From G963664935 sp963664935 (GTDB lineage: Bacteria; Pseudomonadota; Gammaproteobacteria; Methylococcales; G963664935), in assembly GCA_963664935.2 (NCBI GenBank), contig CAXXSE010000006.1:558001-622000 (forward strand): a stretch of DNA of 64,000 nucleotides, in the 5' to 3' direction. Position numbers and translations under genes: made by a program. The notes under the pieces are model-generated. The model searched no databases and was not told the DNA's origin. It worked only from the letters and a program-made list of their open reading frames with translations. Positions 34,349 to 42,540 of this stretch are shown here, piece by piece. Position 1 is the stretch's first letter, and each line of letters opens with the position of its first letter.

Positions 34349-34583
34349 ACCTCCCTTGCATAGCCGGGCTTCGCGGTGCGAGCGGAGCCTGGCGGATACG
34401 CAAGCGGACAATTATTGGACTGTTCGGACGGAAAAATTCTGTTTGCCCGGCCCGAGCATTAAAGCCGCTATCGTACCTTTAACCAAGACATGGTTTGCGG
34501 GAGTGATGCTTGAGGTATTCAAGACTATCGTTATCCATAAAGGTTGGTAAGCATTTAGTCCCTGTCTCATTGTAATTGGAAAG
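34349..34583. other. Gap after cheW
   Basis: About 235 bases. A plus-strand frame from 34317 to 34550 is open but its product looks like read-through of GC-rich repeat DNA and has no recognisable feature. Short GC-rich inverted pieces near 34360-34400 may be the remains of a repeat. I see no gene. Confidence 0.35.
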
Positions 34584-34618
34584 GGTTCACGGTTATCGGT
34601 TGACAGTTAACGGTTAAT
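34584..34618 (+). repeat. Degenerate heptamer block before the four-helix-bundle gene
   Basis: GGTTCAC, GGTTATC, GGTTGAC, AGTTAAC, GGTTAAT in register, followed by the leader GAAAGTAGGCGTCATTGGG and the start of the gene at 34643. This is the only place in the window where block, leader and complete gene stand together. Confidence 0.8.
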
Positions 34619-34642
34619 GAAAGTAGGCGTCATTGGGAAGGT

Positions 34643-34993
34643 ATGAGTTCCACGTTCGAAGACTTGGAAGTCTGGAAAAAGTCTTGCCGGTTAACGATAC
34701 GTCTTTATAAGCTATTGAGAGATTGCCGTGATTACGGAATGAAAGATCAAATGCTGCGGGCGTCCGTATCAATTCCTTCCAATCTTGCGGAAGGATGTGA
34801 AAGAAACAGTATTCGAGAATTCAAACGATTTATCAACATAGCAAAAGGTTCGGCCGCGGAACTGCGAACGCAGGTATATATTTCACGAGAGATCAGCCTA
34901 TTTTCAGATCCGGATGCGAAAAAGTTGATTGAAGAATTGAAATCAATATCAAGAATGCTTCAGGCGTTACATGATTCGTTAAAAAGCGGTTAA
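34643..34993 (+). CDS. Four-helix-bundle protein (S23/IVP family)
   Basis: 116 residues starting MSSTFEDLEVWKKSCRLTIR, with the family hallmark MRASVSIPSNLAEGCER-like stretch (LRASVSIPSNLAEGCERN) and the ISREISLF segment. Relatives are encoded in 23S rRNA intervening sequences and as stand-alone genes among repeats; the related Avd protein aids diversity-generating retroelements. The cellular role is unknown. Its TAA stop lies inside the next heptamer unit (34988-34994). Remnants of its 5' end occur at 31697 and probably at 35032 and 28872. Confidence 0.88.
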   Translation: MSSTFEDLEVWKKSCRLTIRLYKLLRDCRDYGMKDQMLRASVSIPSNLAEGCERNSIREFKRFINIAKGSAAELRTQVYISREISLFSDPDAKKLIEELKSISRMLQALHDSLKSG

Positions 34994-35230
34994 CGGTTAA
35001 CGGCTATGAAAACTAACGACATTGGGAATTTATGAGTACGACGTTGAATCCATAACTGATAACTGATAACTGATAACTGATAACTGGGAATAACTGATAA
35101 CTGAGTAACTGATAACTGATAACTGAATAACTGATAACTGATAACTGATAACTGATAACTGATAACTGATAACTGATAACTGATAACTGATAACTGATAA
35201 CTGATAACTGATAACTGATAACTGATAACC
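34988..35230. repeat. Second forward block, gene-start remnant and TAACTGA array
   Basis: Forward units GGTTAAC, GGTTAAC, GGCTATG (34988-35008) and the leader GAAAACTAACGACATTGGG, then ATGAGTACGACGTTGAA, similar to the start of the four-helix-bundle gene, which ends directly at the array. The array (35053-35230) has about 25 copies of TAACTGA with a few irregular joints (GGGAA, GAGTAACTG, GAATAACTG). cheR starts 7 bases after it. Confidence 0.9.
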
Positions 35231-35236
35231 ATCCCT

Positions 35237-36090
35237 ATGCAATTCAACATGTCCTACACCGAATTTTCGTATTTCAAAGTCTTTATTTTTGAAATCGCCG
35301 GAATCGACCTTGCCCGTGTAAAAAACCGATGGTGTCGTCGCGTCTGGCGAAGCGCCTGAGGCATTATCAACTTGAGAGTTTTAGCGATTATTTCGAGCTT
35401 TTGAACAATGGAAGCTTCCCCGAAGAAAAACAGTTGTTAGTCGATTTATTAACCACGAATGAAACCTATTTCTTCCGCGAACCCGGCCACTTTGAGTTTC
35501 TTCAGAACACGATTCTACCCACGCACCGGCGGGGTCAAACTTTCCGCGTTTGGAGCGCGGCATCCTCGGCCGGTCAGGAAGCCTATAGCATCGCGATGAT
35601 TTTAGCGGATAAACTTGGGGGGGCGTCTTGGGATGTCGTCGGTACCGATCTCAGCGCGCGGGTTCTTGAAACGGCGCGGTCGGGCCATTATCCGATGACG
35701 CGAATCGAGGGTATCCCTAAGGACTATTTACGAAAATATTGTCTACAGGGAACGGGTGACTATGAGGATACATTGTTAATCGATGCCCCAGTCCGCAAAC
35801 GCGTGCAATTTGTCCACGCGAATCTCAACACTTTCCTACCAGATCTAGGCGTTTTCGACGTGATTTTTCTTAGAAACGTGATGATTTATTTTAACCAGAA
35901 TACCAAGAATGAAGTGATAGGGCGGGTATCGGCCCTATTAAAGCCGGAGGGTTATTTTTTTATCGGTCATTCGGAAGCCCTCAAAGGGATCGACAACGGT
36001 CTAAAATCGATTGTTCCTACCGTGTATCAAAAATCCGGATTATCAAAGTATGCCGATAATCGGGATAAGGTAGAGGCAGTAGCGGGATGA
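35237..36090 (+). pseudogene. cheR: Chemotaxis methyltransferase CheR, frameshifted near its start
   Basis: CheR methylates receptor glutamates with S-adenosylmethionine. The start region reads MSYTEFSYFKVFIFEIAGIDL in the frame of ATG 35237/35249, but the A6 run at 35320-35325 needs seven A to continue into PMVSSRLAKRLRHYQLESF. From 35329 the rest is open: NETYFFREPGHFEFL, the SAM-binding VWSAASSAGQEAYSIAM, FDVIFLRNVMIYFN and FIGHSEAL. ATG/GTG restarts near 35329 would lose about 30 residues of the N-terminal domain. No ribosome-binding site is left by the adjacent heptamer array. Confidence 0.88.
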
Positions 36091-36104
36091 ACAACGAAAG
36101 AACC

Positions 36105-36139
36105 AGTTATCGGTTAACAGTTGACGGTTATCGGTTTAT
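36105..36139 (+). repeat. Degenerate heptamer block, forward
   Basis: AGTTATC, GGTTAAC, AGTTGAC, GGTTATC, GGTTTAT followed by the leader AAAAGCTGGAAATATGAGGG. The inverse partner is 36542-36569. Between them lies the palindromic insertion described next, and no four-helix-bundle start is recognisable. Confidence 0.8.
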
Positions 36140-36179
36140 AAAAGCTGGAAATATGAGGGTATATATAGGGGTTCATTAG

Positions 36180-36530
36180 TCTCCTTTAAGGTTGAAACCA
36201 TCGCCTTTCAGGCGATTAGCTTTAGCTCTTGATTTTTCGTGCTCGTGCTCGTGAACGTACACGTTAACGAGTTTTAGCATCACTTGCGAGGCGTTGAAAC
36301 CCTGCAATCTAATCTCACCTCTTGCCTAAAAGCAAAGAACATCATCCATATTGAATGCAATGACCAAAAATCTATCGAGGCTTCGTAAACATCTATTTTT
36401 CATGCTCTAAAATGAGATTAACTCCGTTCACGAGCACGAGCACGTTCACGGCCTATGAACGGGTCTTTAACCCGTATCCGGACTTTCAGTCCGGTAACAT
36501 TAACCCTCCGTCTTTTAGACGGTGGTTGTT
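36180..36530. mobile_element. IS605-like end pieces around a 207-bp inverted-repeat element
   Basis: A perfect 20-bp inverted repeat, CGTGCTCGTGCTCGTGAACG at 36238-36257 and its complement at 36425-36444, encloses gene-free DNA. Outside it stand small hairpins of the type found at IS200/IS605 ends: ATCGCC-TTTC-AGGCGAT near 36200 and CCGTC-TTTT-AGACGG near 36508. It looks like an IS605-derived non-autonomous element, perhaps with a second one inserted in it. Confidence 0.55.
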
Positions 36531-36538
36531 AAGTTTGA

Positions 36539-37030
36539 GCCGATAACCGTGAACCGTTAACTGATAATCGATCTAAAGAAATCTTTCTCCACCCCGGAGA
36601 ATTCCATTTTGCTAACACCGAATCGCGGATCGGCACCTTATTGGGGTCCTGTATCGCAATCGTTCTTTGGCATCCAATCCTGCGTGTGGGGGGGATGTGC
36701 CATTTCGTTCTGCCGGAACGCCACGGTGCTCCGGAGGCTTCACCCAATGGCCGATACGCGGTGGAGGCCATGGCGTTATTTCAGCGTGGCGTCCGTGGCG
36801 TCAATACCACGATGAAAGAGTATCACGGCATGATCTATGGTGGCGCCAATGTTGTAGCCAGCCTGGCTGGATCCGGCGAAGAAGATACGATCGGTATGCG
36901 CAACGCGGGTTGCGCCATGGAGCTTTTGCAACAACACGGCGTAACGGTCATGGTAGCGGATGTAGGTGAAACCTGGGCGCGGCGGATTAGCTTCGATATG
37001 TCCAGTGGAGAGGTTGAGGTTAAAAGATAG
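36539..37030 (+). pseudogene. cheD: Receptor deamidase CheD without a normal start codon
   Basis: CheD deamidates receptor glutamines and binds CheC. From 36578 the frame reads EIFLHPGEFHFANTESRIGT, the normal N-terminus, with the catalytic Cys in LLGSCIAIVLWHP and His in GGMCHFVLP. Upstream the frame is open only back to 36539, through an inverse heptamer block, and contains no ATG, GTG or TTG before TTG 36641, which lies after essential residues. The repeat appears to have replaced the start. A short product from 36641 would lack the active site start. Confidence 0.8.
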
Positions 37031-37034
37031 AAGC

Positions 37035-37177
37035 GGTTATCAGTTAACGGTTCACAGTTGGCGGTTAATGGATCTTTTAGCGTATGGATAACCGCGATGC
37101 CCATTGTTGTCGCCGGATATTTATCCAACCCTGAACTACAATTTTAACCGATAACCGTCAACGGTTAACCGATAACC
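37035..37177. repeat. Inverted pair of degenerate heptamer blocks between cheD and cheB
   Basis: Forward: GGTTATC, AGTTAAC, GGTTCAC, AGTTGGC, GGTTAAT (37035-37069). Inverse: GATAACC, GTCAACG, GTTAACC, GATAACC (37150-37177). About 80 bases lie between, without a gene. In the transcript the blocks could pair as a stem. Confidence 0.8.
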
Positions 37178-37203
37178 ATTTATTTATTTTTTGATACCAA
37201 AAC

Positions 37204-37947
37204 ATGATCAAAGTTTTTATTGTCGATGATTCGGCTACGGTGCGTCAGGTTCTCGGCAACATGCTCGGTTCGGCGTCGGGCATCGAAGTTGTTGGATCCG
37301 CCCAGGACCCGATATTTGCTATGAAGCGCATGGAAACAACCTGGCCGGACGTGATCGTGCTGGACGTTGAAATGCCGCGTATGGACGGCATCACTTATTT
37401 GCAAAAGATTATGTCGGAACGGCCCACACCCGTGGTCATGTGCTCGACCTTAACGGAAAAGGGCTCGGCTACCAGTATCAGGGCGTTGACATTGGGCGCC
37501 ATTGAGGTCGTGGCCAAACCCAAAATGAACCTCAAGGCATCGCTGGAGGGATCGTCAAGGGTCTTGATCGACGCGGTCAGGGCAGCAGCGCGGGCGAATA
37601 TGAAATTAGTCCGAAAAAACAGCGCGCCGATCAAAAAAATCCAACCAAAACTTACGGCTGATGCTGTTCTTCCCGCGGGAAGGCCGGGCAAAAATGCGGC
37701 ATTTTCGAGCCGCACGGTGGCGATTGGCACCTCAACCGGTGGCACTCAGGCGCTGGAGGCTGTGTTAACCCGATTACCGCAAAACGTGCCGGGAATTGCC
37801 GTGGTTCAACATATGCCGGAGAAATTCACCCAAGCTTTTGCCGAGCGATTGAACTCAATTTGTGACGTTGAAGTCAAGGAAGCCCAAGATCAGGATCTAA
37901 TGAAACCGGGCCGGGTGCTGATTGCGCCGGGGGCATATGGTGCTTGA
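37204..37947 (+). pseudogene. cheB: Chemotaxis methylesterase CheB, main part (frameshifted)
   Basis: Receiver domain (VFIVDDSATVRQVLGNML, phospho-acceptor in VLDVEMPRMDG) and the first two-thirds of the methylesterase domain, with catalytic Ser in IGTSTGGTQAL and His in VVQHMPEKF. At the G5 run 37929-37933 the frame is lost; it ends after APGAYGA. The catalytic Asp is on the next fragment, so this product cannot demethylate receptors. ATG 37204 follows the inverse heptamer block by 26 bases. Confidence 0.88.
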
Positions 37948-38263
37948 GCAGAAAGGGTCTCAAATAGTTGCATCGATAAAAAATGGGCCACCCGTCAGCC
38001 GACACCGACCATCGGTGGACGTTTTGTTTCGCTCGGTCGCGAAAACCGTGGGTAAACAATCACTGGGCATCATTATGACCGGGATGGGCGACGATGGCGC
38101 ATCGGGACTTAAGGAAATGCATGATCTCGGCGCCCATACCTTGGCACAAAATGAAGCGACTTGCGTGGTATATGGGATGCCGGCGGTGGCGGTAAAAAAA
38201 GGCGCGGTCGATGAAGAAATTCCATTGGATACGATTGCCGAGCGGATTGTGAAGTTTAGGTAG
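37934..38263 (+). pseudogene. cheB: CheB C-terminal fragment
   Basis: From CAT 37934 the shifted frame reads HMVLEQKGSQIVAS, then VLFRSVAKTVG and the catalytic Asp region IIMTGMGDDGASGLKEM to the stop at 38263. In CheB proteins this follows the APG of the first fragment. A change in length of the G5 run, by one base or more, separates the two. The heptamer array begins 10 bases after the stop. Confidence 0.87.
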
Positions 38264-38272
38264 GAATCGTAT

Positions 38273-38502
38273 TATCAGTTATCAGTTATCAGTTATCAGT
38301 TATCAGTTATCAGTTATCAGTTATCAGTTATCAGTTATCAGTTATCAGTTATCAGTTATCAGTTATCAGTTATCAGTTATCAGTTATCAGTTATCAGTTA
38401 TCAGTTATCAGTTATCAGTTATCAGTTATCAGTTATCAGTTATCAGTTATCAGTTATCAGTTATCAGTTATCAGTTATCAGTTATCAGTTATCAGTTATC
38501 AG
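38273..38502 (+). repeat. TCAGTTA heptamer array (forward orientation)
   Basis: About 33 perfect tandem copies of TCAGTTA, the complement of TAACTGA, so the orientation is opposite to the arrays at 28888 and 35053. The inverse partner is a short degenerate block at 38553-38580. The longest array of the window. On this strand it is open in all three frames. Confidence 0.95.
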
Positions 38503-38552
38503 TGGTGCTCATAAGTTCCCTAATACCTCAAGCTTTCTTAGTTTCTTTGATC

Positions 38553-38580
38553 GTTAACTGTCAACCGATAACCGTGAACC
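38553..38580 (-). repeat. Degenerate heptamer block, inverse
   Basis: GTTAACT, GTCAACC, GATAACC, GTGAACC in register, 24 bases before the receptor start at 38604. It mirrors the block at 31774-31801 unit by unit. Confidence 0.8.
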
Positions 38581-38603
38581 GGTTTTCATTTTTTCAGATC
38601 TCA

Positions 38604-39902
38604 ATGAGCAATAAATATATGGAAATCAATATGACACATTTGTTAAATAACTTGTCGTTACGAGCAAAAATCATGGGGAGTACGGCAATCCCTCTTATTC
38701 TAATGGTTTTAATCGGACTCTATTCAATTTATTCCATGGATCGAATCGTTGACGGGGCGGGGCTGATCACTGGTATGGACAATCCTCCGGTGGGGAAATT
38801 GGCCAAGCTCAAAGAATACCAGCGGACTTCAATACTTATGATTGGCTTTGGGTTTCTAATCTCGGTATTGATTGGCGGTTTTCTGAGTTGGGTTGTCTCG
38901 TCGTCCATCGTCAACCGTATTGTTGCGATTTCGCGGAGCTTCAAGTCTATGGTTTCAGGGAATCTCGCCGAGAACCCGCAACCCGATGGAGCGGATGAAA
39001 TTGGCCGTATGCGGGAGGGATCGCTAGCAGTCAGGGATAAATTCCAGAATCTGCTATTACAGATCGAAAGATCTACGGAACATGTCGCGGCGGTTGCGGA
39101 ACAGACGTCCGTTGTCAGTCAACGGATCCGGACGAATATTCAGCAACAGCAGGCCGATATGGAACAGCTTGGTTCCGGTATCGAAACGATGACGGCAATG
39201 GCCGGGGAAATCGCGGCGAATATTGAAACTACGGTACAGGCTACCGAGCGGGCGGACAAAGAAACTTCCAGTAGTCAATCCGCCGTCGAAACTTCAATCG
39301 CGGCGATTGATCAACTCGCGGTACGGGTAGGAGGCGGCGCCGATGCGGTCGAGACCTTGGAAAACAACAGCGAGAGCATCGGTTCTGTAGTGGATGTGAT
39401 CGGGAGTATCGCGGAACAAACCAACCTGTTGGCGCTGAATGCCGCTATCGAAGCCGCTCGCGCCGGAGAGCAGGGACGTGGATTCGCCGTGGTGGCCGAC
39501 GAGGTACGAACTCTGGCGGGACGCACCCAGGAGTCCACCGCCAAGATCAAACAGATGATCGAAACCCTCCAGTCTGGCGCGCGTACGGCGGCAGAGGCCA
39601 TGAAGAATAGCCGTGAGCAGATCCAATCGGTTGTCAAACTCGTGGCGCAAGTCAGGATGCCTCTGGAATCCGTTGCCGGGGACGTGATAAAAATTAATGA
39701 AATGAATACTTATATCGGCGACGCGGCAAGGCAACAGGCCGGAATGGTGGAAGAAATCAACCAAAATATTTTTCAGAACGCCGATAAAACCCAGGAAACC
39801 ACGGAGGATGCCGAACAAGCGGTTGTAGCCGGCGAAGAATTAGCGTCGATCGCATCGGAGCTGAGAGACCTGATCGGTCAGTTTAAGGCGTCCGTCGGTT
39901 AA
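38604..39902 (+). CDS. Methyl-accepting chemotaxis protein with minimal periplasmic part
   Basis: Start chosen at ATG 38604 (MSNKYMEIN); the open frame runs further up through the heptamers, which is not taken as coding. First membrane helix STAIPLILMVLIGLYSIY, a short outside loop of about 35 residues, second helix MIGFGFLISVLIGGFLSWVV, a HAMP-like region and a signalling domain with normal tip EQTNLLALNAAIEAARAGE. With so small an outer part it probably senses the membrane state or works with a partner. Intact. Confidence 0.88.
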   Translation: MSNKYMEINMTHLLNNLSLRAKIMGSTAIPLILMVLIGLYSIYSMDRIVDGAGLITGMDNPPVGKLAKLKEYQRTSILMIGFGFLISVLIGGFLSWVVSSSIVNRIVAISRSFKSMVSGNLAENPQPDGADEIGRMREGSLAVRDKFQNLLLQIERSTEHVAAVAEQTSVVSQRIRTNIQQQQADMEQLGSGIETMTAMAGEIAANIETTVQATERADKETSSSQSAVETSIAAIDQLAVRVGGGADAVETLENNSESIGSVVDVIGSIAEQTNLLALNAAIEAARAGEQGRGFAVVADEVRTLAGRTQESTAKIKQMIETLQSGARTAAEAMKNSREQIQSVVKLVAQVRMPLESVAGDVIKINEMNTYIGDAARQQAGMVEEINQNIFQNADKTQETTEDAEQAVVAGEELASIASELRDLIGQFKASVG

Positions 39903-39921
39903 GGGTGCGGGAGAAAAAGGT

Positions 39922-40428
39922 ATGACAAGTCTGATTCAATCGGTGGATGATCGAACCCTTCTAGCGGGTACCAATCGCATGGAAGTGCTGTTGTTCAGCT
40001 TGGGCAAAGATATCGAAACCGGACGCGAAGAGTTATTCGGGATCAATGTATTTAAAGTACGCGAGGTTATGAATTTACCGGATATCACCCATGCTCCCTA
40101 TATGCCTCGGGCTATTGAGGGCATGGTGAGTCTTCGGGGGAATATTGTGCCGGTTATCAATCTTCCTGAATTTTGCGGGGTTCAGTGTAACGAAAAACCC
40201 GAAATCCTGATGGTTACCGAATTCAATGGGCAGGTACAAGGATTCATGGTCGATTCGGTGGATACGATTGAACGGTTAGATTGGAACGAAGTGAAAGCGC
40301 CCCCCGATGCTGGCGAATCGGCTTGGGGGCTTGGTTACCGAGGTAGCCGAGCTTGGGGACAAACGTTTATTGATGATCATGGATGTGGAGAAAGTACTGG
40401 CGGAAACGACGGAATTTTATCAGGATGA
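39922..40428 (+). pseudogene. cheV: CheV (CheW-receiver) N-terminal part, frameshifted
   Basis: The CheW-like domain: MEVLLFSLGKDIETGREELF, INVFKVREVM, PYMPRAIEGMVSLRGNIVPVI. Real coding in this frame ends at the C6 run 40300-40305; the next frame continues MLANRLGGLVTEVAELGDKR and MIMDVEKVLAETTEFYQD as expected. The visible 168-residue product therefore ends in about 40 nonsense residues. A good GGAG site precedes ATG 39922. Confidence 0.85.
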
Positions 40429-40882
40429 ATCGATTTTTGAGGATATCGACTCCCTGTAAGGCGAAAATATCACGGTACTGTTCGCGGACGACTCAAGTGT
40501 CGCCAGGGCTCAGATCGCTAAAACTTTGGATCGCATGGGTTTCGATCATCTTGATACGGTTAACGGCGCTGAAGCCTGGGCGAAGTTGAATGAATTGGCG
40601 GAGCAGGCCGAATCGGCGGGGTCCGACATTTCGGAAAAGATACAGTTAATACTGACCGATGTGGAAATGCCGGAAATGGACGGTTATGTGTTGACGCGGA
40701 AGATCAAAGCAGATCCCCGTTTCAAGGATATTCCAATTGTCATGCATTCCTCACTGACCTCCGATACCAATCAAGAATTAGGAAAAGGTGTGGGCGCGGA
40801 TGCGTACGTGTCTAAGTTTGACCCCCGCGCACTCGCGAAAGTGCTGGTCGAAGTCATTCGAGGAGTGGGAACGGTTTCCTAG
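40429..40882 (+). pseudogene. cheV: CheV receiver part, cut off by TAA
   Basis: In the frame after the C6 lesion the protein runs DESIFEDIDSL, TAA at 40457-40459, then GENITVLFADDSSVARAQI and a complete receiver domain with phospho-acceptor D in LILTDVEMPEMDG and Lys region AYVSKFDPRA. So two lesions, a frameshift and a stop, separate the coupling and receiver domains. ATG 40526 could start only a fragment of the receiver. Confidence 0.83.
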
Positions 40883-40971
40883 AATGAAAAACTTTATAGC
40901 ACGATAGATAACAAGACTGTGCTTTAGTACCTATCCTCATTATTGAATTAAGCGTAAACCATAGGATAATC

Positions 40972-41163
40972 ATGCAACAAGACAACGGTGTTGCCGAGCA
41001 ATTGGCAGCTGAAATCGGTATCGACGAGGCAGAAATCGTCCGCCGGAAATCTTTTCTCGAATTGAGTGAAAAGGATGAGCAGTTGTTGCAAGAAGTACAC
41101 GAGATATTAGGCCCTAATAGATCGGTATTTATTGATCGCTTTTACAAATCTCGACAGTCGTGA
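40972..41163 (+). pseudogene. Globin-coupled sensor, N-terminal fragment cut by IS remnant
   Basis: The first 60 residues look like the start of a protoglobin domain: AAEIGIDEAEIVRRKSFLEL, LSEKDEQLLQEVHEILGP, SVFIDRFYKS. Haem-binding oxygen sensors of this type usually go on to GGDEF or MCP output domains. At 41150 it runs into the IS4-type remnant, and no matching continuation is found beyond the other end of that element, so the rest was lost. Confidence 0.7.
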
Positions 41164-42083
41164 GTTAATTGCGAAAAAAGAGGGGTAATACTCCCCCACC
41201 ACATCGTAGTATGCCTCATGAAAAATATTAAGAATTGCAGAGAACTAGAGCATAGAGCGCCCCATTTAGTTTAATCGCCATGGCCATCAAGCGATCGGTC
41301 AGCTTGATCCGACACTGACTTCCAAGTTTTTCGGTGAACCCTAAATGCGCCCATCCCTGATGAATCTGAAGCTGCAAAGGACAACAAAAACAACCGGATA
41401 ACGATCCGATCAACATGCCGATGCTGCCCCAACATTGGCCCCGAAAATAGCCGGGTTTCGTTTGCGTCTCCGATGACTCGTGCATCGACACCACGCCGGG
41501 CATCTTGCGTCCATCTTTGATCACTGCGGTATGGTCGCCCAGAAGGATCGCCCGCCCCGCCACTTCAACGGTTTTCCCTTGGCGATGAACAGCATCTTGC
41601 CACGCATCAAGCAACGCCCCATAGACATACGCTTTGGATCTAAAAAAACGGAGCAAACGCTGATAACCGATGTCATCCAGTAGCCAGAAACGACACAACG
41701 AAGTCACGCCAATCATTTCGCCTGCCCCCATAAACCCAATCACGACGGCGCAGAACAACAACCCAGTACCCGACCTCGAAAAAACGCTTTGAAAACTTTC
41801 TAAATGGTGATAGATATACTGTTGCACGTGTTCTCCTCCTTCCATCTGCACTTCTACAAAGAAAAGAAGGATCCGTGTTTTTTCAGCAATTGTCTAGTCG
41901 TAATTATTAATGTCTATTTCCTGCACTACCCCTATTTTATGAACGCGAGTGGGACATCTTAAAGTTCCGCGCAATATCAATGGGTGATAAGAGTTTCTCC
42001 TGTTGGTCGAGGTGACACATCGAAAAAATAAATTCAGAGCCTAAATAGTTACGTCAAGTCGGATAAAACTCGTGACTGACGAG
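41150..42083 (-). mobile_element. Internally deleted IS4-family copy 3
   Basis: Both ends match copies 1 and 2 (CTCGACAGTCGTGAG and, inverted, CTCGTCAGTCACGAG), but only 934 bp remain of 1799. The deletion joins GTTTAATCGCC to a site about 860 bp further inside, near a repeated GGCCATCAAGCG, so it probably arose between short direct repeats. No target duplication is seen, which fits loss of flanking DNA. It is more diverged than copies 1 and 2, thus older. Confidence 0.85.
41228..41851 (-). pseudogene. IS4-family transposase, N-terminal remnant
   Basis: The first about 190 residues match the complete transposases (GGEHVQQYIYHHLESFQSVF versus GGDPVQQYISQSLESFQSVF), then the deletion shifts it into unrelated codons. 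The Y-R-E-K signature is lost, so it cannot be active, but the ends might still be moved by the full copies. Confidence 0.85.
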
Positions 42084-42540
42084 CTCTAGAATTAGTCTCA
42101 AAGCATGCGGGTATTATTGAGTCCATTGTTTTGCTCACGGGTCAAAGCGATACACGGTCTTTATCGGAGTGTTTTCTAAAGTTACTCAACGATTTCGATT
42201 TTATCAGTTTCGCGGACTTATACGAGGTGGTCAGTAATCGGCGAAACCGAGCGGTCAATGAACTTGAAATCGGCGATTTATCGATCTGGAAATGTCTGGA
42301 CCCGGTAGACTGTTCGTATTTAATCCAAACGGATGCTGATTTCGTAGGTTGTATACAAACACAAAAGCCCGTCATCGTTGAATCTTCAGAAAACACGATT
42401 GAAAGGCTCTTTTTCCCCTTATCGGCATCAATGGTTCGTTACGTATCTTGATTGTGACGGGCACCGCTATCTTGCCGGAAAAGAGGAAGCTTATCGAAAA
42501 ATTGCATTTGATTTTCCGGCAACTGCTTGGGAAATTGGTA
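42084..42540 (+). pseudogene. GAF-like signalling gene remnant
   Basis: A frame from the IS edge reads HAGIIESIVLLTGQSDTRSL, then a GAF-like stretch (LLNDFDFISFADLYEVVSN ... VESSENTIERLF). Near 42406-42420 (T5 C4 run) the frame shifts; the next continues LIGINGSLRILIVTGTAILP. The start is missing at the IS and the end is lost where a transposase fragment begins near 42536. In other proteins such GAF parts precede GGDEF domains; none is left here. Confidence 0.5.

Noticed and set aside
34317..34550. Small gene after cheW
   Set aside because: It overlaps the end of cheW in another frame and has no recognisable feature.
28888..38502. Heptamer arrays as CRISPR arrays
   Set aside because: The unit is 7 bp without spacers and no cas gene is present; these are simple tandem repeats.
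38502..38603. Receptor start at 38502 inside the heptamer array
   Set aside because: The added residues come from repeat and spacer sequence and resemble no receptor N-terminus; ATG 38604 is preferred.
9287..40459. An alternative genetic code or programmed readthrough explaining the interrupted genes
   Set aside because: TAA, TAG and TGA all interrupt genes, frameshifts occur too, and core genes use all three as normal stops.
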